Shown in pieces: positions 34,677 through 48,241 of a stretch of DNA of 64,000 bases (positions are counted from its first letter, which is position 1; each line of letters begins with the position of its first letter). The translations under genes were made by a program, and so were the position numbers. This stretch comes from Pocillopora verrucosa. Taxonomy: Eukaryota > Cnidaria > Anthozoa > Scleractinia > Pocilloporidae. The stretch lies in assembly GCF_036669915.1 (NCBI RefSeq), contig NC_089325.1, positions 10,933,231 through 10,997,230 on the forward strand. The letters run 5' to 3'. The notes under the pieces are model-generated. The model searched no databases, had not been told where the DNA came from, and saw only the letters and a list, made by a program, of their open reading frames with translations.

Positions 34677-37600
34677 TTACTCCATACTCCAAGAGTTCTT
34701 GCAGACGGTTTGAAGAGTTTGTACCCATTCCATTCTGTCTTCCTCGGACGCTGCTCGGAAAATGTATTTGATTCCTTTCCTTGTTCGTAAAAGAAATGTA
34801 TACTGGGCTGTCTGTTTTCTTCTCCCTGGGATAAATAAAATGAGAATATTCTCATTTACTTGAGTCACCAGAGTAGATGGGACGGCCTTGCTAGAAAACC
34901 ATCTTGTAAGAACAGCTACGATTTTTCTGACAGACCGACTTAAACAAGCGACAAACGGATCATCTGACAGACCAACTGCGGAGCAAATGACGAGCGGAAA
35001 GACTGATAGCCTGACTGACAGACAGTTTGCCAGCCCAACTAAAAGACAAACCGACGGACGGACAAACCCATCAATAAAATTGAGCAATAAGCAGGAAAAC
35101 AGACTTATAGACACTGACTGATAAACTAACCAACAGACGTACCAACTGGTGAAGCAAATGACAAATGAAAGACCGATAGACAGACTGACAGACCAAATAA
35201 CAGAGCAACTGCCAGACATTAGCACTCACTGGCAAACCGAACGACACACTGACCCACCGACAGGCTGTCGGACTGACAGATCGACAGACAGATCGACTGA
35301 CAGAACGGACAGACTACAGACAGAGGGCTCCAGTGGACATCCGCGTATAATCAAATGCCTCAATTAGTTTCTTCTCCTGATTTTTGAGTGTTCACTCTCA
35401 CTCGCAAAATATATCTAACATCTGCCTTATCGTCTTGCAATACAATCGCTCATTTTTTCCATCGTTTCCTGGAAGGCACGAAGTGCTCAAAAGTTATAAT
35501 AACATAGCGCAAAAATCGCGTTATTTTACTTATCTTTCGCGAGAAGAACACGACGCTTTTTTACAAACTCAACACATCTAAAGCACAACCCCCCCCCCCC
35601 CCCCCACACTTCACCTCTACCCTCCCCCTCACCCTGAGTACGTATGTCAAAATTCAGTTAGAGATGTTACCATTTTCACTGTCGGTTCCGGAAAATTCTT
35701 CGTCGTTTTTAAGAGTCTTTACTTCAATGTCCTGCAACTTGATGCGTCCAACTGGCGCGGATGCCTAGGGGAAAAATCAACAATTTAACTGCGTAATTGA
35801 AAAGGGACTTCAGAATACAAAGAAAAGATGGTAAATGGACAGATACATCCAAGCTAAAGTTTTACCTTGGAAGGCCGACAGTAAAATAAGATAGTTGGCT
35901 CTGTACAAAGGATAAACTTTCTTGTTTTCCAGTTGTGTCGCACATGGCCCTGTGGGTTATATTTAGAGCATTATCAATTGCGCGTCAAAACTAATGCATG
36001 ATTGCATCGGCTCTGTTTCACAACGCTCCCTGATTGGTCAAGAAAATTCGCGTCACTCTCTCTGCCAATCAGATGCAAAACTTCAAGTAGCTTCAGACGG
36101 CCGATGAAAACAAAAACGTCATTTAGGACCCTTTCCCGCTAAGCTTTATCTGATTTAACAAGAAATCGCGAAATTATTTACCAGTAAAATTTTCAGTCAC
36201 CTCAAACCGCAAAAATTCAACAGTCAGAGAAAAAAAATCGCCAGTCTGCAAAGTAAAACTCTTATCAAATTTAAAGCTACACGTTGGTTGAAAGAGCTGC
36301 CCTAAAAAGGGTAGATAGAGTCCGCATTCGTGCCAAGTTGCCCATCCAGCCAGTACTTAATCCCCCCCCCCCCCCGCATTTCATCAGGCTTTCCCCAACA
36401 ATAATATAATAATATTCAAAAAAGATGTACCATTGATTCTAAACTGTGTAGTACCAAAAAAATGTTCTACTTTGGTGCAAACAAACACTTAAAAAGTCTC
36501 GTTTCATTTCCAAGTAACCTTAGGAGAAGATTATTGATATCAGTATGGACCTTTTTCTGTAGGAAGCCTTGCTTGACAATATTTCCTTTGATAGCTCCAC
36601 ACTGGGAGGGAAAGAAAAAGGAACAGTGATGAATGGTTGTAATGGTTTACCAACTAATTATAAAACAACACGATAACAACAAAGTCAAAACATACCTGAT
36701 CTCGTGGAATTTCATCGTCAGAATCACTAGAGTCATCCGACCATTCTAACTCTAAACCTTCATTGGCACTGAATCTCAGAGCAGACTGAAAAATACAAGG
36801 TGACCACAAGTCTGGACTGAGAAGGCCATAACTGTTGATGCTTACCCCTGATTTTTGAGGCACTACGCAGCTACTATTACATGTTGCCACTATCCCCACC
36901 TCCCACCTAGATTGGTTGCCAGTCCATTGTACACTAAATGTGGGAGGTCGCTCTACCCCACTCCCCCCCCCCCTTCCCGAACATTTCGTCAATTTCCCAG
37001 GCAGTTCACTGTTGTTAGTGTGTACTCTTGAGGTGAGCAGGGAGGAGGGGGGTGTGAGAGGGGCTCTGCAAAAGTTTTATGTCTTGCCCAACAATGTAAC
37101 ACAATAACCCTATCAGGGATTAAGCCTGGATCATAAGATTCAAGTTTCCGCATCCTAACCACACAGCCACTGTTATCTTCCATGGAAAAGGCAAGAAATG
37201 AAGGGAACCTTCCAGGTGAGAGTAACGTAAGACGAGTTTACATACATGTACCCTGAGGTACTAGATACCGCTTTCAGTGAGACACTAGTACTATAACTCT
37301 AACTCAACAGAAGGGACAGCTTATATAACAACTTCAATGCTTTCACCCTTAAAACCCAAAGGGCAACCAGCATCTAATTTTTTCTCACACTTATACTGCT
37401 GAATCTTTCATTAAGACCATGAGAGTAAAAAAAAATGATTGCCATCCTAAGAAGTTTTGAATTTTTAAGAAACTCTCCATGTCAGTACCAAAGGAAATTT
37501 GTAGAGAGGAGTGTGGGAAATATGGATACTGATGAGAAGGGTTTAATGAATCACCTGTCTCTTCTGAAATGCAAATTACATAGTTACACTTTACATGAAT

Positions 37601-40600
37601 AGTGCCAACCATTGAAATTATCTTCTAATCAAAATTACTTTAATTCAAGAGCATGAGGCATGTTACTTACAAATCTGTAAAGAGCATCTGAACTATCCAG
37701 AAATGTGTCACAGTTTTCAAATTGTGTTTTTCTTCTAAATGATGTTTTACTTGTTATTCCAACTGGCTGGAGATGGGCATCCTCCAACAGCACAGATGCT
37801 AAGGCAATACCACTTTCACGACTTGACACAAAGGACCATTTAAGAAGCCAGTCAACCATTTGAATCCCTGTATTGTAAACAGCATGTGGTTCTCAAATGC
37901 TCATTTAAGTACTCTGACTGAACAATTCACTGCTTGACTACTCAGCACAATACTTTTGTTTAGATTAGACACTTTACTTACCCATTATTCTTTATTCATC
38001 ATGTCAAAAATTGAGATGTGCAACATTGATGACAAAATATGATGGCAAAACTAAAGTGTTTCATGATTTAAAGTTGAGTTTGCCAATGAATTAACCTTTT
38101 AACTAAGATCTGTTTGTTAATTCCCCTCTTTAGCTCCTTCACATTGCTTTGGAAATAAGTTGTGAGAATTTGGTGTTACATAAATATAAAAACTTCTACT
38201 CTACAAATTTGCATATTCTCATCACTTATTTTCTAGATAATGTATAGATGTTATTGGGAGAATGTACATTTTAATCACTTCTGTAAGTTTAAGGCAAATA
38301 GTAATGGTAAATTTGAACTCATTTTCAGGATTCTCACCAGTAAAGCAGATTTTGTAAGTTTTATTTTCCTTGTGGCACAAATGATTGTTGAGAGGTATTC
38401 CTGCATCTGCATCTTGCATTGCTTCCACCATGTCCCTAAATTTGTTAATGTTGTAATTGTATTCAGTGTCTGGTATCAGTTTATAGATGAAGATATCATA
38501 TATTATAAACGAATTGACTGAGGAACATAACAGCTAGCCTAGTTATCCCATACTAGCCTGATAAGCAGCCAAAATTTCCATCAAAACCAAAAATATAGAA
38601 TAAAAAATTACTTCTGTGATCTGATTTAAACCTTATTTGTGTTGGAGTGAATTGTACAGCTGTCCTTGGGTAAGGACTTCTTGGAACCTCCTCGGTATCA
38701 GTGTGCTGTAAAAACATAAGATCAAATATCATTTTATTAACCCTTTAACTCCTAGGAGTGACCAAGACAGGATTTCTCCTTACAATATCCAGCAGATGAG
38801 TGATGCAAATGAAGAAAAATATCAATTGGGGATTATAAATTGACCCAATACCAAATTCTCCAAACTATCATAAGAACTGTATAGCAGACAGTAAGGAGAA
38901 TTACCAATGAGATCTTGGGAGTGAAAGAGTTTAAGAGGCCCCTGACTCATTAACTCACTTATCCTACCAGTTTTTATTTCTGTTGAGATACAACAACCTG
39001 ATTCTTTGAGCAATCATAAAGATAAACACAGGTCAAAGGTAGGTATTTTAAAGAAATGATCCTTGCAGGCACAGAAAGCTGTGATAATAAAGAATTGCAG
39101 AAAAGAAGTACAAAAAAGTCACGACAAAAAAAAAAACATCAAATCTTGTAATTAAAACTGGGTAATGGGTACCTACATGGTGACTACAACACTGTGGCTT
39201 GCAGCAGTTATCAAAAAGACCACCATGTGATGATGATATGTCAACATTATTTCTCTCAAGCTCAGCAATACCTTATATTTAATATCTAATCCTCTGACTG
39301 CATTTGCGATTGCTGTGGTCCACTGTTCACGTTCCTCTTCATTTGCTGCCTGAAGTAAGTACTCTCTATTCTCTTTGGTTGTTATCCTAAACACTCCCTG
39401 AAACACACAACATATTATTGAATTTATCCAACCCCAGAGACATTTTTGTCAATCACTCGTTTGATTATGTGCCAATTATTTCTAAGCTCCAAGATTCCAC
39501 ATATGGGCAACCCATGGAAATTTAACTACCATCCATGTCTGGGGTTGGGAATTTGAACCTTGCTTGGCTAGGGTGGGGAATTTGAAACTTGCTTGGCTGG
39601 GGTGGGGAATTTGAAACTTGCTTGGCTGGGGTGGGGAATTTGAACAGAACTGTGGAGTCTTCCCAGCAGAGTGGGAGTGTTGTATCTTTAAATATGGAGT
39701 TTTTTCAGGTAAATAGTTTAATTTCACAAACTAACAGATCAGGAGAAATGGTCTACAAGATTTAGGTCTTATAGCTTGGTTGATGTGTACAAAGTCACAA
39801 TCACTGATTTTGCCTTTCACAAAAAAATTGGATGGGGTATTTGAACACAATTTTTGCCCTGAGGGATGGGAATTTGAACAAACTTATCTTCAAATGCTGT
39901 GGGATTTCCTAAGGGTAGGTTGAAGCTTAAAATTTATTGATGCATTACAGACCCAATTGGAGTCTATTCAGTCCTATTGCCATTAATAATTGCATATTAA
40001 AAGATTAAACATCATGGTGAAATACCAAAGATATCTTTAATGACACTACCTCCTTTTTGGTGTACTCTGTGCAAGGCGAGACTAAAAAGCAGCCTCTCAG
40101 TGGAATCTCTCCAGCATTATACATTATCTAAATAAAAAAAAACATAAAATAAAATTAGTTAGGGGATAAGTAAAAATAAATTTAACTCTGAGAGATGCAT
40201 AATTCTGGGGGCCTCCTGCAAATGCACCATTAAGACCCATGTTTTAACTGAGCCCCCCACACACCCCCCCCTCCCTCTAATATGTCCCCAACTCTTCCCC
40301 ATTACCTTCTACCGACAGGACTGGACACACTGGAAATTGATTCAGAAGGAGTAAATGGGAAAAGTGTAGCATGGTTGCACAGCATCATACTCCATTATGC
40401 ATAGAGTTCTTAGATACATTAAACAATGTTGAGAATAGTAGATCATCTTTAAGACTAGGTAAAGTTAGAATAAAATAAAATTAGATTAACGGCTCGATTG
40501 TCTTGTATACCCTTCGCCTAACAGAGAGAAATGAATGCTGTATAGAAAGTCCCATTTGCAGACAATGATAGTGTTAATGCTGTTTGCCATTATTACCAAC

Positions 40601-41213
40601 AAAGAAATCTCAAGAAAAGTTTTGCAATCAGCTTTAACAACTAATTATGTTCATCATGATCGACAGACTTCAATTACAACATCACTAAAGATAACCTGAT
40701 TTTTTTTCTTGAAGTACACCAACATTTCTTCATGCAAAACAAACCATCTTGTCTTCCAATTGTGACGAACATGTCCCTTGAAAAAGAACAAAAGATATGA
40801 TAATACATGTCGTTAAAGACGACAGTCTCAACTGAGTAAACACAAAACAAGCTTTGCAAACCCAACATGGGGTGCGAATTAACGAACATTTCAAACTGTG
40901 AGCAACAGTGCAAAAACCACGCATCGATTACACTTTTGAAATACTATCTATGGTCCTTGAATTTAGATTCAAAATAAGAAAATATACGATCTTTTTATAC
41001 GTCTCTTTTAAAGTTCTTCCGGTGCTGCGGAAAAAATTTCTGCGGCTAGAAATATCTTATTGCGTTAACTGACATCCCGATCAAAGTTATTTTCTTGTTT
41101 CTTTGTTTAGTCTTTTTTTTTGTAAGCAGCGTTTGATATGATTTATTTGGTAGCATGCGTACCTTTTTCACAAGAAAACCCTCCTTCAATTTCCTTGGTT
41201 CCTTGCAATCCAT
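34677..41213 (-). CDS. Pleckstrin-like protein (PH-DEP-PH), 12 exons, 390 aa
   Basis: Exons from the 5' end are 41,163-41,213, 40,696-40,776, 40,050-40,127, 39,272-39,397, 38,632-38,705, 38,338-38,435, 37,671-37,867, 36,696-36,785, 36,551-36,601, 35,866-35,949, 35,671-35,764 and 34,677-34,825. All borders are GT-AG and the sum, 1,173 nt, is exactly in frame. PH1 spans about residues 8-107 (KEGFLVKK, GHVRHNWKTRWFVL, invariant W96 in REQWTTAI). A DEP domain lies at about 138-235 (YKICFTG, MVDWLLKW, SGIALASVLLEDAHLQPVG). An acidic linker (SDDSSDSDDE) leads to PH2 at about 268-385 (VKQGFLQKK, GHVRHNWKTRKFIL, W375). The order matches vertebrate PLEK/PLEK2 (about 350 aa), which bind phosphoinositides and link signalling to membrane and actin changes. 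The PKC-target serine region of PLEK is not clearly conserved. Both PH domains share GHVRHNWKTR, where vertebrate PLEK copies differ more. It is one-to-two with PLEK/PLEK2, so I give no symbol. Confidence 0.92.
34915..35335. repeat. Degenerate GACA/GACC minisatellite in the last intron of the pleckstrin-like gene
   Basis: Copies of ACAGACCGAC and variants repeat on a 4-bp register over about 400 bp. Reading frames here on both strands, including the long N-terminal extension of the terminal-exon frame, are repeat translations. Confidence 0.8.
35588..35607. repeat. Poly-C tract
   Basis: About 18 consecutive C in an intron; similar runs are at about 36,361-36,376 and 36,965-36,974. Confidence 0.85.
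36010..36090 (+). repeat. Dispersed repeat copy (CCAATCAGATGCAAAACT)
   Basis: Shares CCAATCAGATGCAAAACT and the preceding TTCGCG-x-CACTCTCT context with the B blocks at about 617-675 and 10,765-10,830. An inverted copy is near 58,235-58,310. Confidence 0.6.
36885..37190 (-). mobile_element. tRNA-derived SINE in an intron of the pleckstrin-like gene
   Basis: On the minus strand a tRNA-like head carries an A box (GTGTGGTTAGGATGC, about 37,152-37,166) and a degenerate B box (GGCTTAATCC, about 37,121), followed by GTTATTGTGTTACATTGTTG and a tail with C- and G-rich stretches. Head-plus-tail organisation fits a SINE. Boundaries are approximate. Confidence 0.6.
39535..39655. repeat. 29-bp minisatellite, about 3.5 copies
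   Basis: The unit GGGGTGGGGAATTTGAAACTTGCTTGGCT repeats with few changes in the intron between exons 3 and 4 of the pleckstrin-like gene. Solitary related pieces (GATGGGAATTTGAACA) occur near 39,865. Confidence 0.85.
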
Positions 41214-41787
41214 GTTAGGTTTCCGCCGCGTTCAACCCCATAGCGTCGCAATAATGTCTACAATTATTTCCGAGTAGACACTGATCTTCGGAAGATGTCG
41301 TGACGAGCGTGATACTCGCGACGATCAGAATGAGGTCATTCACCTCCGACCACAGTAGCAGCTTTCTCCCTAGCACTGACCACATCAACTGAGAAAACGC
41401 TGAAACTGAAACCTCCGTTCAGACCTCCCTCTTGAGTTACGTGAAATTTGAGGAGTACGGTGGCCCACAACTGTCACGCCAATATCAAATTTGAAACGAC
41501 AACTATCAAATTACTTATTGCAAAAACCAAACAACCACGGTAAAAACAAAACCAATTACGACAATTCAAAATTCACCACGGCAATAGCAAATCGGTCACA
41601 ACAAAAACAAATTCATCATGGCAAAAACTACAGTGGCCATGTAGCGAGTCACAAAACGTGACAGGCGCGTAAAATCTGCATGAACTCTTGAAGTTCTGTA
41701 ACCTGCTTTGTGACCAGGCTTCCAACATGGCGGACAAAAGTAATAGAAAGTAAGCCACGCTTTCCGTGGCTGTAAAAGTCTCTTACG
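41214..41787. promoter_or_regulatory. Shared head-to-head promoter interval, pleckstrin-like / INTS13
   Basis: Only 574 bp separates the two divergent start codons, so the genes probably share a bidirectional promoter. The part near the pleckstrin-like ATG is CpG-containing (GCGTCGCAATA, GTCGTGACGAGCG). Nearly 200 bp in the middle is a repeat remnant (41,459-41,655). Confidence 0.55.
41459..41655. mobile_element. Decayed GGTGGCC/CACGGCAA element in the shared promoter
   Basis: Starts TACGGTGGCCCACA like the element at 31,261 and continues with loosely repeated CACGGCAATAGCAAAT and CATGGCAAAAACTA units at 20-25 bp spacing. The inverted right half is not evident, so this copy may be partial. 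Confidence 0.65.
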
Positions 41788-44700
41788 ATGGCTAGCGATA
41801 AAGCAAAAGCTCCTATGAAGAGAACTGTGATTGTGTTAGATCACAGTTCCAAATTTCTGACGTTGTCTAAGCAGCATATTGACTTTGATGGTGGAGGGAA
41901 AAAAAGCAAGAGCAAAGGTTCCAGCTCGACGTCTTCACCTGTTTTCAAGAGCTCTTGGACATGCAGTATCGAAGCGGCAGTCGAGTACTGTAGAATTGTG
42001 TACGATATATTCCCAAATGAGTATCTGGTAAGTCTGGTCACATTTTGTATTTCGTGCTGTATTGATTTGTGTGTAAATAATTTTCCTCGTCTCGTAATTC
42101 ACGCTAGATAGGTTGGAAAACAAGTCTTTCCTTTTTGGAAAGATATCCGTATAACCCCACACTATTCTTAAGCAGAACCGTAGCCCCAAATGTAATCCTT
42201 TGTTTTTTCGCCATTGTTTTCCAGATCCAATAACTGTATGCATAATGAAGTATGGGGCTGTGTGGGAATCTTGCCCTTTTTTTTTTAAAGTATTATCCAG
42301 TCGCAGTTGTTTTGAGCGGCGAGAAGATATGTACTGGTGAGGAGGGGAAGATGAAGGGTGGGGCTAAGAAGGGGTAGAGGTACTGAATTTTTTAACGCTC
42401 TCCGTAAGAAATAAGAGCTAAAATCTTACTGTAGAAAACCCAGTCTGCAGAGTGTGGGGGAACTCGACGAGATCTTGTACATGCAAAGGCAATTTTGCCT
42501 GATGAAATGTAGAGTAAGAAAGAAAAGGACTTTAAATTAAAAGCAAAAAAACAACAAGAAGAAATTGGTCTTTTTCGATAATATTTTGCATTCTTTTCTA
42601 AGGTCAAGGTAGTTGTTTCTGATGATGATGCCCATGTGATGAACTCTTGGTCTCATGAACAGCAGTGTGTTCCACAGGTAAGGATGTCATCAAATTACAT
42701 TTATAAGCTCAGTACACTTGTATCTGAGGTTCAAAATCTTGTTGGCAAATAGACCCTGTCACTGACCGGATAGACTGTACAGATTTTTATCAGCTTAAAC
42801 CAGAAATAACACTAAAAACTGGGGCTTATTCTTGTTCTGTAGGTAGACTCAAACCTGTATTTAGCAGTCAACACACAAATTTACTGTGGGTGACTGCTTT
42901 ATACAGGTTTGACTTTAATTCATTCTAATTCCCTTATGTTTTTCTGGACATAGGCCATTGACAATTTCCCTTCTCCACCTCTTCCTGTCCTGGGCTTGCC
43001 TTTCAAGTGTGGTCCAGGTGTGGCTGCAATTCTTCATCTCAGCCTGAACATCTTGCTGCTAGGTATTGTTTTGGGCATCCTCTTTTCTGTTTGCCTGAGG
43101 GATTCCATTTCAAGGGTTACCTAGTAACACTGTCAGTATTTTTCCTCAAGGAGTGCCCAATCCATTTCCTCTTCCTCCAAATGACTTTTATTTGAACAGA
43201 TACCTGACCTGATCTTTCCCTTAGCTCCTTGTTAGTTAATTGCTATACAATTCATTGTTCTTAATGGTATTTGATAGCTATTAAAGTCTTTTGCTGGCCT
43301 TGGATCCCCTAAGGAAGATAATGGAGAAAACTGTTCCATGATATATGGACTAACATCAGCTGTCCAATGTCTCTATGAACCACCGCCTCAAAACTCCAAA
43401 ACGCATCAAACAACTTCTTCTGTTGATACAGGAAGGATTATTTGCATCACAAACTTGAAAAAGTCAGTCCTGTTTTGTTATGTCCTAAAAGTGAACTTGT
43501 GTCATAATGTTCAGCTCTCCAAAATTAGCTTTCTTTAATTTGTTAGCATCAATTTTATTTCAGTGGCTTTGATGTTATTTTTAAATGTAATAATTTGGTT
43601 ACTAGACTTAACCAATAGTATTCGCAAAAAGAAGAATTGTTTTTAAATTAAGTACATGTATCCATTTTATTTTCCTTGTGTTCACCGTTACATCCAAACT
43701 TTGTTATGCATATTCTTCAATCTGTTCATTTTACATCTCTTATTGTACTGTCAAGTAGAAATTGTTTAACAACTGAACACTTCTTAAGTTGATTATTTCT
43801 TTTTACTCTAATAACTTTATCTACTGTAAGGAGAAATTACTGATGCTAGTCACTCTTGGGGGTTAAAAGGTTAACCCTTTGACTCCCAAGATCCAAATAT
43901 CAATTCTCTACACTGTTGGTCAAACATTTCTAATCATTTTAGTTCTGAGAATTTGATGTTTAATTACAAAGTATCCTCGCATTGAAAATTTTTGTTTTTC
44001 TCCACACCTTTCTGCTTGACAAGATATTCATTCTTGATGAAAAGATTGGTTGCTCCATTCAAGTTGTTTTATGTATTGTGCAGGTGTATTGGAAGATGGA
44101 TCCTCCAGGATCAGCGAGTTAAAATTGTGTTACCATTTCTTTTAGTGAAGGCCATGTCCATGCTCTTGTAGCATGTGCTACGGATATACTAGAACAACAG
44201 AACAGTGAAGTGGGTTCAAGTGACAGGTAAGAAATTTAAAGAAATTTCTCCTGAGGTCATTTTTCTTGTGTGTGTTTTGCTTGTTTGTTTTTTTTTATTG
44301 ACTTCATTCTTTGTTTCTTTTTTACTTACAATATTTTGTAAGAAAAGTAAAGACTAAAAAACTTAATCTTATTAATAACATTACATTTTCTTGGAACAAA
44401 ACACATACACTACTGACGTTACTTACAATTAGGCTTAGATAATAACTGGAATAAATTAGTTAAGTTAACTTGACTTCATTCTTTAGACATGTATAAATTC
44501 TCTCTTTTATTCTTATTAAATGTCATTAAACAAGAGATGTTCTAGGATTTTTTATTAATGATGTTTATATCAGTGGGAATTTATCCTAGTTTTGATTTGT
44601 GATTTCTGGCACTTTTTTGTATTCTCCATACTAAAAGAGAAAAAAGTGACTTCCATCTGGCCCTTTGAACCAATACAAACCATTCTTGTTATACATGTAA

Positions 44701-47700
44701 GGCATTTAATGGTAGACCTGTTTGTTGGTACAGAGATAGTTTGGAGTGATAGCAATTTTTGTGCAAAAAATCACCTTTTTAGTGTCCAACCAATCAAGAA
44801 TGTAGACCTCATTTTTATTCATGTCCCTTTGAGTGGAGACAGTGGAAAGTTTACAGAAAAAGCACCAAAGGTATGAACTTGATAGGATTACTGAAGACAT
44901 GAGATTTAACCTTCTCATTTCTGCGATCATAAAGCTTAATTCTCCAAGCACATGGCCCTATTATTTACTATTGGCTAGTATTGAGAATTTGGTGTTCTAC
45001 ACCGCATGATAATTTCATTATCATGTGGTGGTTCATTGGTCTGCCTTAGAAGAACCTTTATGAACCTGACCGGATCCAAGCATTTAAGCCTTGTAGAGAG
45101 GGAATGCTCGTAATATGGTAAATAAATAAATAAATAAATAAATAAATGTACAGTACCAAAGGTGATAATTTGTGCACCAAAATTAGTCTGACTCAATAAA
45201 AAAAAAAGGTCACTGTGCTCATTCAATAGCTAATGACCACTGTGCCTCTTTACTTGGTGAATTGATTGAAAAATAATACAGGACATGTCCTTGAGATGTG
45301 CACAGGCTCATTGGCCTGATTATGTGATTTTTGTGTGCAGTACAAGGTGTGCAGTGCAATACTGAGGAATCACCTGAAAGGAAAAATTAGTTTGGGGTTG
45401 ATTTGATGTGGTATTTTTTCTTGGCCAAAATACCCCATAGATACCTTCAAAATTTATAAATAGCTTCTTTGTACATTACATTCAAAATCCCATTTGGAAA
45501 TTGAGGACAACAGAAAATTATTTTAAATACAATGTCAGTCATAAGTTAAGCTGTGATAAAGATGAAAATATTGTGCACTTTTCCAGGGATCATCTTTGCT
45601 GTCAATAACCATCAGCTCCCACAAAGCATCTCAGCTGGTTAGTAAACTCAGCATCATGGCACAAAAGCACTTTCATCTGAAGTCTACAACAGTCACAGGG
45701 ATACCAATGAAAGTAGGATATATTTTTTTTAGTGGTGGACACCATCCTCTAATATTCTGTTTCTTTTGAGTTCAAAAAGAAATTTTTGGTTTTTGGTGAT
45801 GCCCAGATGTGCAGCAAGGGTTTATTACAACTGTAGACTGAAGGGATTTTTTTGCCAATGAATTTTTTGTTTGTCAGGAAGAGCAGCACTCTGGAAGCTC
45901 AGCTAACTATGATGTGGAAATTGTCCATTCCTCTCAAGTGCATATGGAGCAGGCTGTTGCAAGTAAGATTGCCAGATTGCCTCCATACCACAACCATGTT
46001 TGATGTTTGCCAGTATGCAATTTTAAGTTTTTCCCAGTGTTTGACTGGCAAGCTAGCATGTCTTTCCCAAAATTACATGCTGTACATTACAGACTAATTA
46101 TTTACATGATTTTATGAAATTATTATAGACGTGTTTTGTGGTGATGAAACTGCACCAGGGAAAAAGGAAAGTCCTGGAACATCTAAGGATACTGTTCATC
46201 TGAAGTGGTGCACACCCAAGACAACATCTGCACCAGGTATGTACCCACTTCCTGCCATGTCCATTCCCAATTGCCTGCCCTGCCCATTCCCCACCTCCTG
46301 TCCTGTCCATGCTACACCTCCTCTGCCTGACTGAAGATATGTGTAGTGGTTCAATTTTTTTCCTTAGTTTAAAACTTTTTAAACAACTATCATTTTTGTT
46401 TGCCTTTGTCTTTTGCTCGTTGTCATTTCCTGACATAAAGGAAGGTGAAAAAATCAAATTTGTTTCATAGATTTAAAACCAATAAAGGTTATTCCACCAC
46501 AACATCTGAATTTGATACTCAAAGAAAGGAATCCCTTAAAAGTGCATATCTGATTTCGATTTTCAAGCAGTCCTCCACAGAGAAATCATTCCTTTTCCTT
46601 TTTTTGGTGTGTGGCTGTATTTACTGTTATTTTTTACCAGACTTTTTTTCTGTTGTTTCAGAGCTTCAAGCTTGTATTGGTTGTTATAGGATCACACCAG
46701 TAGAGGTAATGTTGAATTTTACATCATGGTAAATGATCTGAAAGTTTTTAAAATTTATTTTATATTCATCAAAACATTTAAATTGTGTGGTTAAACTTAT
46801 ATTTTCACTGAATATTTATAAACACTGATGTGAGTTAGTTGAACATTGCATTTTCTCTCTGTGCAGGTCAACAGTAGACCTACAGCATGCCTCATTTCTT
46901 TCCTGCTACAAGGTAAACTTAAAAAAAAATAACACATGAAAGAAAAAATTTCATGTTTTAGTACCTCTCCACACAAAACTTTTATTAATTCAGAAATATA
47001 TAATATTATTATGCCTTTGTTTTTCTAAAGAATGCAGACAGTGAGGCAGAGATTTGTTTTAAGGCCAAAAGCAGTGATAGAATTTTCAGAAAGACTTTTC
47101 CCTTTCTGAACAAAAAAAGAACAAACAGGGCCCAAAAAACAAGAAAAATTAGTTCACCTTGATTCTTTTTCCTTGGTCCTTAGCCTTTTGATTGGCCTGT
47201 TGGTCTTATTTGTTATTTCCTGACAGGTCGACAAGTTATGTTAGAGCAGCCTAAGAAGTCTGGTGGAAAACTGGTGTCCCATATTCTGGCAAGTCATGGA
47301 GGTATCAAGGAGCTTTTGCATTAGTTACCTCATCAGCTGGTTTTGGGGGAGTGGGGGGGGGAGAGAGACAGGTATCAATCGCTAGGTGTTTTTCAAGTTA
47401 GCAGAGACAAGTGAGAAAGCAACACAAAGGGCAGATCAACAGAAAAAAATGTCATTTGTTCTGCAGGCTTTTACCTTACATGCTTCTGTTAACCCCTTTT
47501 TATACCTCATATCAATATGCATATTCTCCATACAACTCCTAATACATTTCCTATAGTCCTGATAAGGAGAATTTGTTTGACAATCAGAAGCTTCTTTAGT
47601 TCACGATCATGCTCCTTATTCTCATGACTTTAATGTATGATTCATCAAGGATGCTGTAAGGAGAAATTGGATCCACGTCACTTTTAGGAGTTAAACCTTT

Positions 47701-48210
47701 ACACCCCAACATCATTATGCATATTCTCCATACTGTTCTGTATACATTTCCTAAGATGCTGACAAGGAGAATTTGTTTAACAATCAAGAGCTTCTTCAGT
47801 TGTTAATCATTTCCTTTATTCTCCTGACCCTAATGTGTGATTCAGGGGTGATATTTTAAGGAGAAATTGGATGCTGGTCACTCTTTGGATTCAAAGAGTT
47901 AAAAGGGTCAAAGGTTGAATTCATTAGCAGCAGCCCCATTCAAATTCTTATACTCTTGTTCTTTCAGGTGATATTTTTATACATTGCTTAGCGACGTACC
48001 GTACCCCAATGGAAGATCCCCCATCCATTAGTGAAGGGTGTGGCGGCCGAGTAACAGACTACAGAATCAACGTGAGTCTGATTAAATTTAAGATATAAAT
48101 AAATAAATATAAATACGTTTTCAAAAACGTTGGAATTTGAAAATATACATAATACATTTATACCATTTGTGCGAGGAAATTGGAATTGAAATTGGAACGT
48201 TTTTGAAAAC

Positions 48211-48241
<31 letters not shown>

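Noticed and set aside
34677..35225. A 182-codon minus-strand ORF taken whole
   Set aside because: Only the part from 34,825 downward is the last exon of the pleckstrin-like gene; the upstream Ser/Leu/Val-rich part is translation of the GACA/GACC minisatellite.
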